Assembly (NCBI GenBank): GCA_035686605.1
Contig: DASRZI010000060.1
Span: forward strand, 1 to 16,606
Length of the DNA: 16,606 nt
DNA from: UBA11865 sp035686605
GTDB lineage: Bacteria; Chloroflexota; Anaerolineae; Promineifilales; Promineifilaceae
Direction: 5' to 3'
Shown here: positions 16,346 to 16,606 of the stretch, one piece after another
Layout: each line of letters begins with the position of its first letter
How positions within the stretch are numbered: the first letter of the stretch is position 1
The notes under the pieces: generated by a model
What the model was told of the DNA's origin: nothing
Database searches by the model: none
The model's input: the letters and a program-made list of their open reading frames with translations, nothing else
Translations under genes and position numbers: made by a program

Positions 16346-16606
16346 ATGAACATCCCTATTGAAGACAAAGAAGCGATTGAAAACGAAGAAGTGATCGAGG
16401 GCGTAGACGCGACTGAAGCGGTCGAAGCTGCGGAAGTGGCCGAAGCCATAGAAGCGGTCGATGTCACGGAAATAGTCGAAGTCATAGAGGCGGTCGATGT
16501 CATTGAGGCGGTCGATGTCACGGAAGCAGTCGAAGTCATAGAAGCAGTCGAAGTCATAGAGGCGGTCGATGTCATTGAGGCGGTCGATGTCACGGAAGCA
16601 GTCGAA
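16346..16606 (+). CDS. N-terminus of an acidic hexapeptide-repeat protein (cut by window edge)
   Basis: The frame is open from ATG 16346 to the edge (87 codons). It starts MNIPIEDKEAIENEEVIEGV and passes into repeats of the form A-V-[DE]-V-[IT]-E. It is strongly acidic, rich in Glu, Val and Ala, with no Lys or Arg after residue 8. A weak purine-rich site (AAGAAGAG, 16335-16342) precedes the ATG. Such acidic low-complexity leaders occur on several bacterial proteins, including translation and RNA-binding factors, but nothing visible names the folded part that presumably follows. The opposite strand is also open here, but its Met-Thr-Ser-Thr-Ala-Ser reading is a repeat shadow. The promoter and terminator layout upstream favours this strand. 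Confidence 0.65.
   Translation, partial: MNIPIEDKEAIENEEVIEGVDATEAVEAAEVAEAIEAVDVTEIVEVIEAVDVIEAVDVTEAVEVIEAVEVIEAVDVIEAVDVTEAVE
16418..16606. repeat. 18-base tandem repeat with 72-base higher-order period
   Basis: Units such as GCGGTCGATGTCACGGAA recur every 18 bases, about 10.5 copies, continuing past the edge. The first units are diverged. From 16490 four variant units form a 72-base block (16490-16561) that restarts identically at 16562-16606. This suggests recent expansion by block duplication. All copies stay in frame as hexapeptides. Confidence 0.9.

Noticed and set aside
16330..16593. Minus-strand open frame with Met-Thr-Ser-Thr-Ala-Ser repeats
   Set aside because: It is the antisense of the plus-strand 18-base repeat, which keeps all frames regular. 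The plus strand has the start codon, promoter and leader.

Overview
The window holds a decayed, gene-poor left third and a compact bacterial signal-transduction cluster on the right. Protein-family content suggests a Chloroflexota-like bacterium: a DUF4388 (PatA-N-like) protein next to a small MglA/Arf-like GTPase, a five-GAF histidine kinase, and a DUF3048/YerB lipoprotein. TTG starts, Shine-Dalgarno sites and sigma70-type promoters also fit. The phylum is an inference from family content, not a phylogenetic result.

Layout. Positions 1-102 carry the 3' end of a tRNA (Pro-like) and a complete tRNA-Gly(TCC). Positions 280-3842 are dominated by gene remains. One is a minus-strand multi-pass membrane protein with a frameshift and two internal stops. 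The other is a long plus-strand frame (from 1351) broken by six in-frame stops and then by frameshifts. Positions 3810-5947 contain three minus-strand genes (an unknown 87-aa protein, a GYD-domain protein, an AlkA-type DNA glycosylase) and tRNA-Leu(TAA).

From a near-consensus promoter at 6099-6127 everything runs on the plus strand: a DUF4388 protein, a MglA/Arf-like GTPase, a response regulator with a degenerate GGDEF domain, a 1274-aa five-GAF/PAS histidine kinase, a single-domain receiver, an alpha/beta-hydrolase-fold protein and a DUF3048 lipoprotein. The kinase, its two receivers and the hydrolase are closely spaced (gaps of 70, 139 and 23 bases) and are probably co-expressed. The hydrolase has Ala in place of the nucleophile Ser (GHALG), and the GGDEF domain has AGDQT in place of GGDEF. 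Two probably non-catalytic domains therefore flank an apparently intact kinase, which suggests a sensory or scaffold role for both.

At the right edge a consensus promoter (TTGACA, 17 bases, TATAAT) at 16010-16038 is followed by about 225 bases with no convincing ORF and a strong intrinsic terminator (16223-16271). Then comes the start of an open frame (16346 to the edge) encoding acidic hexapeptide repeats. The promoter-terminator unit is either a small RNA gene or an attenuator-type leader. With the serine-less hydrolase it is the best candidate here for something undescribed.
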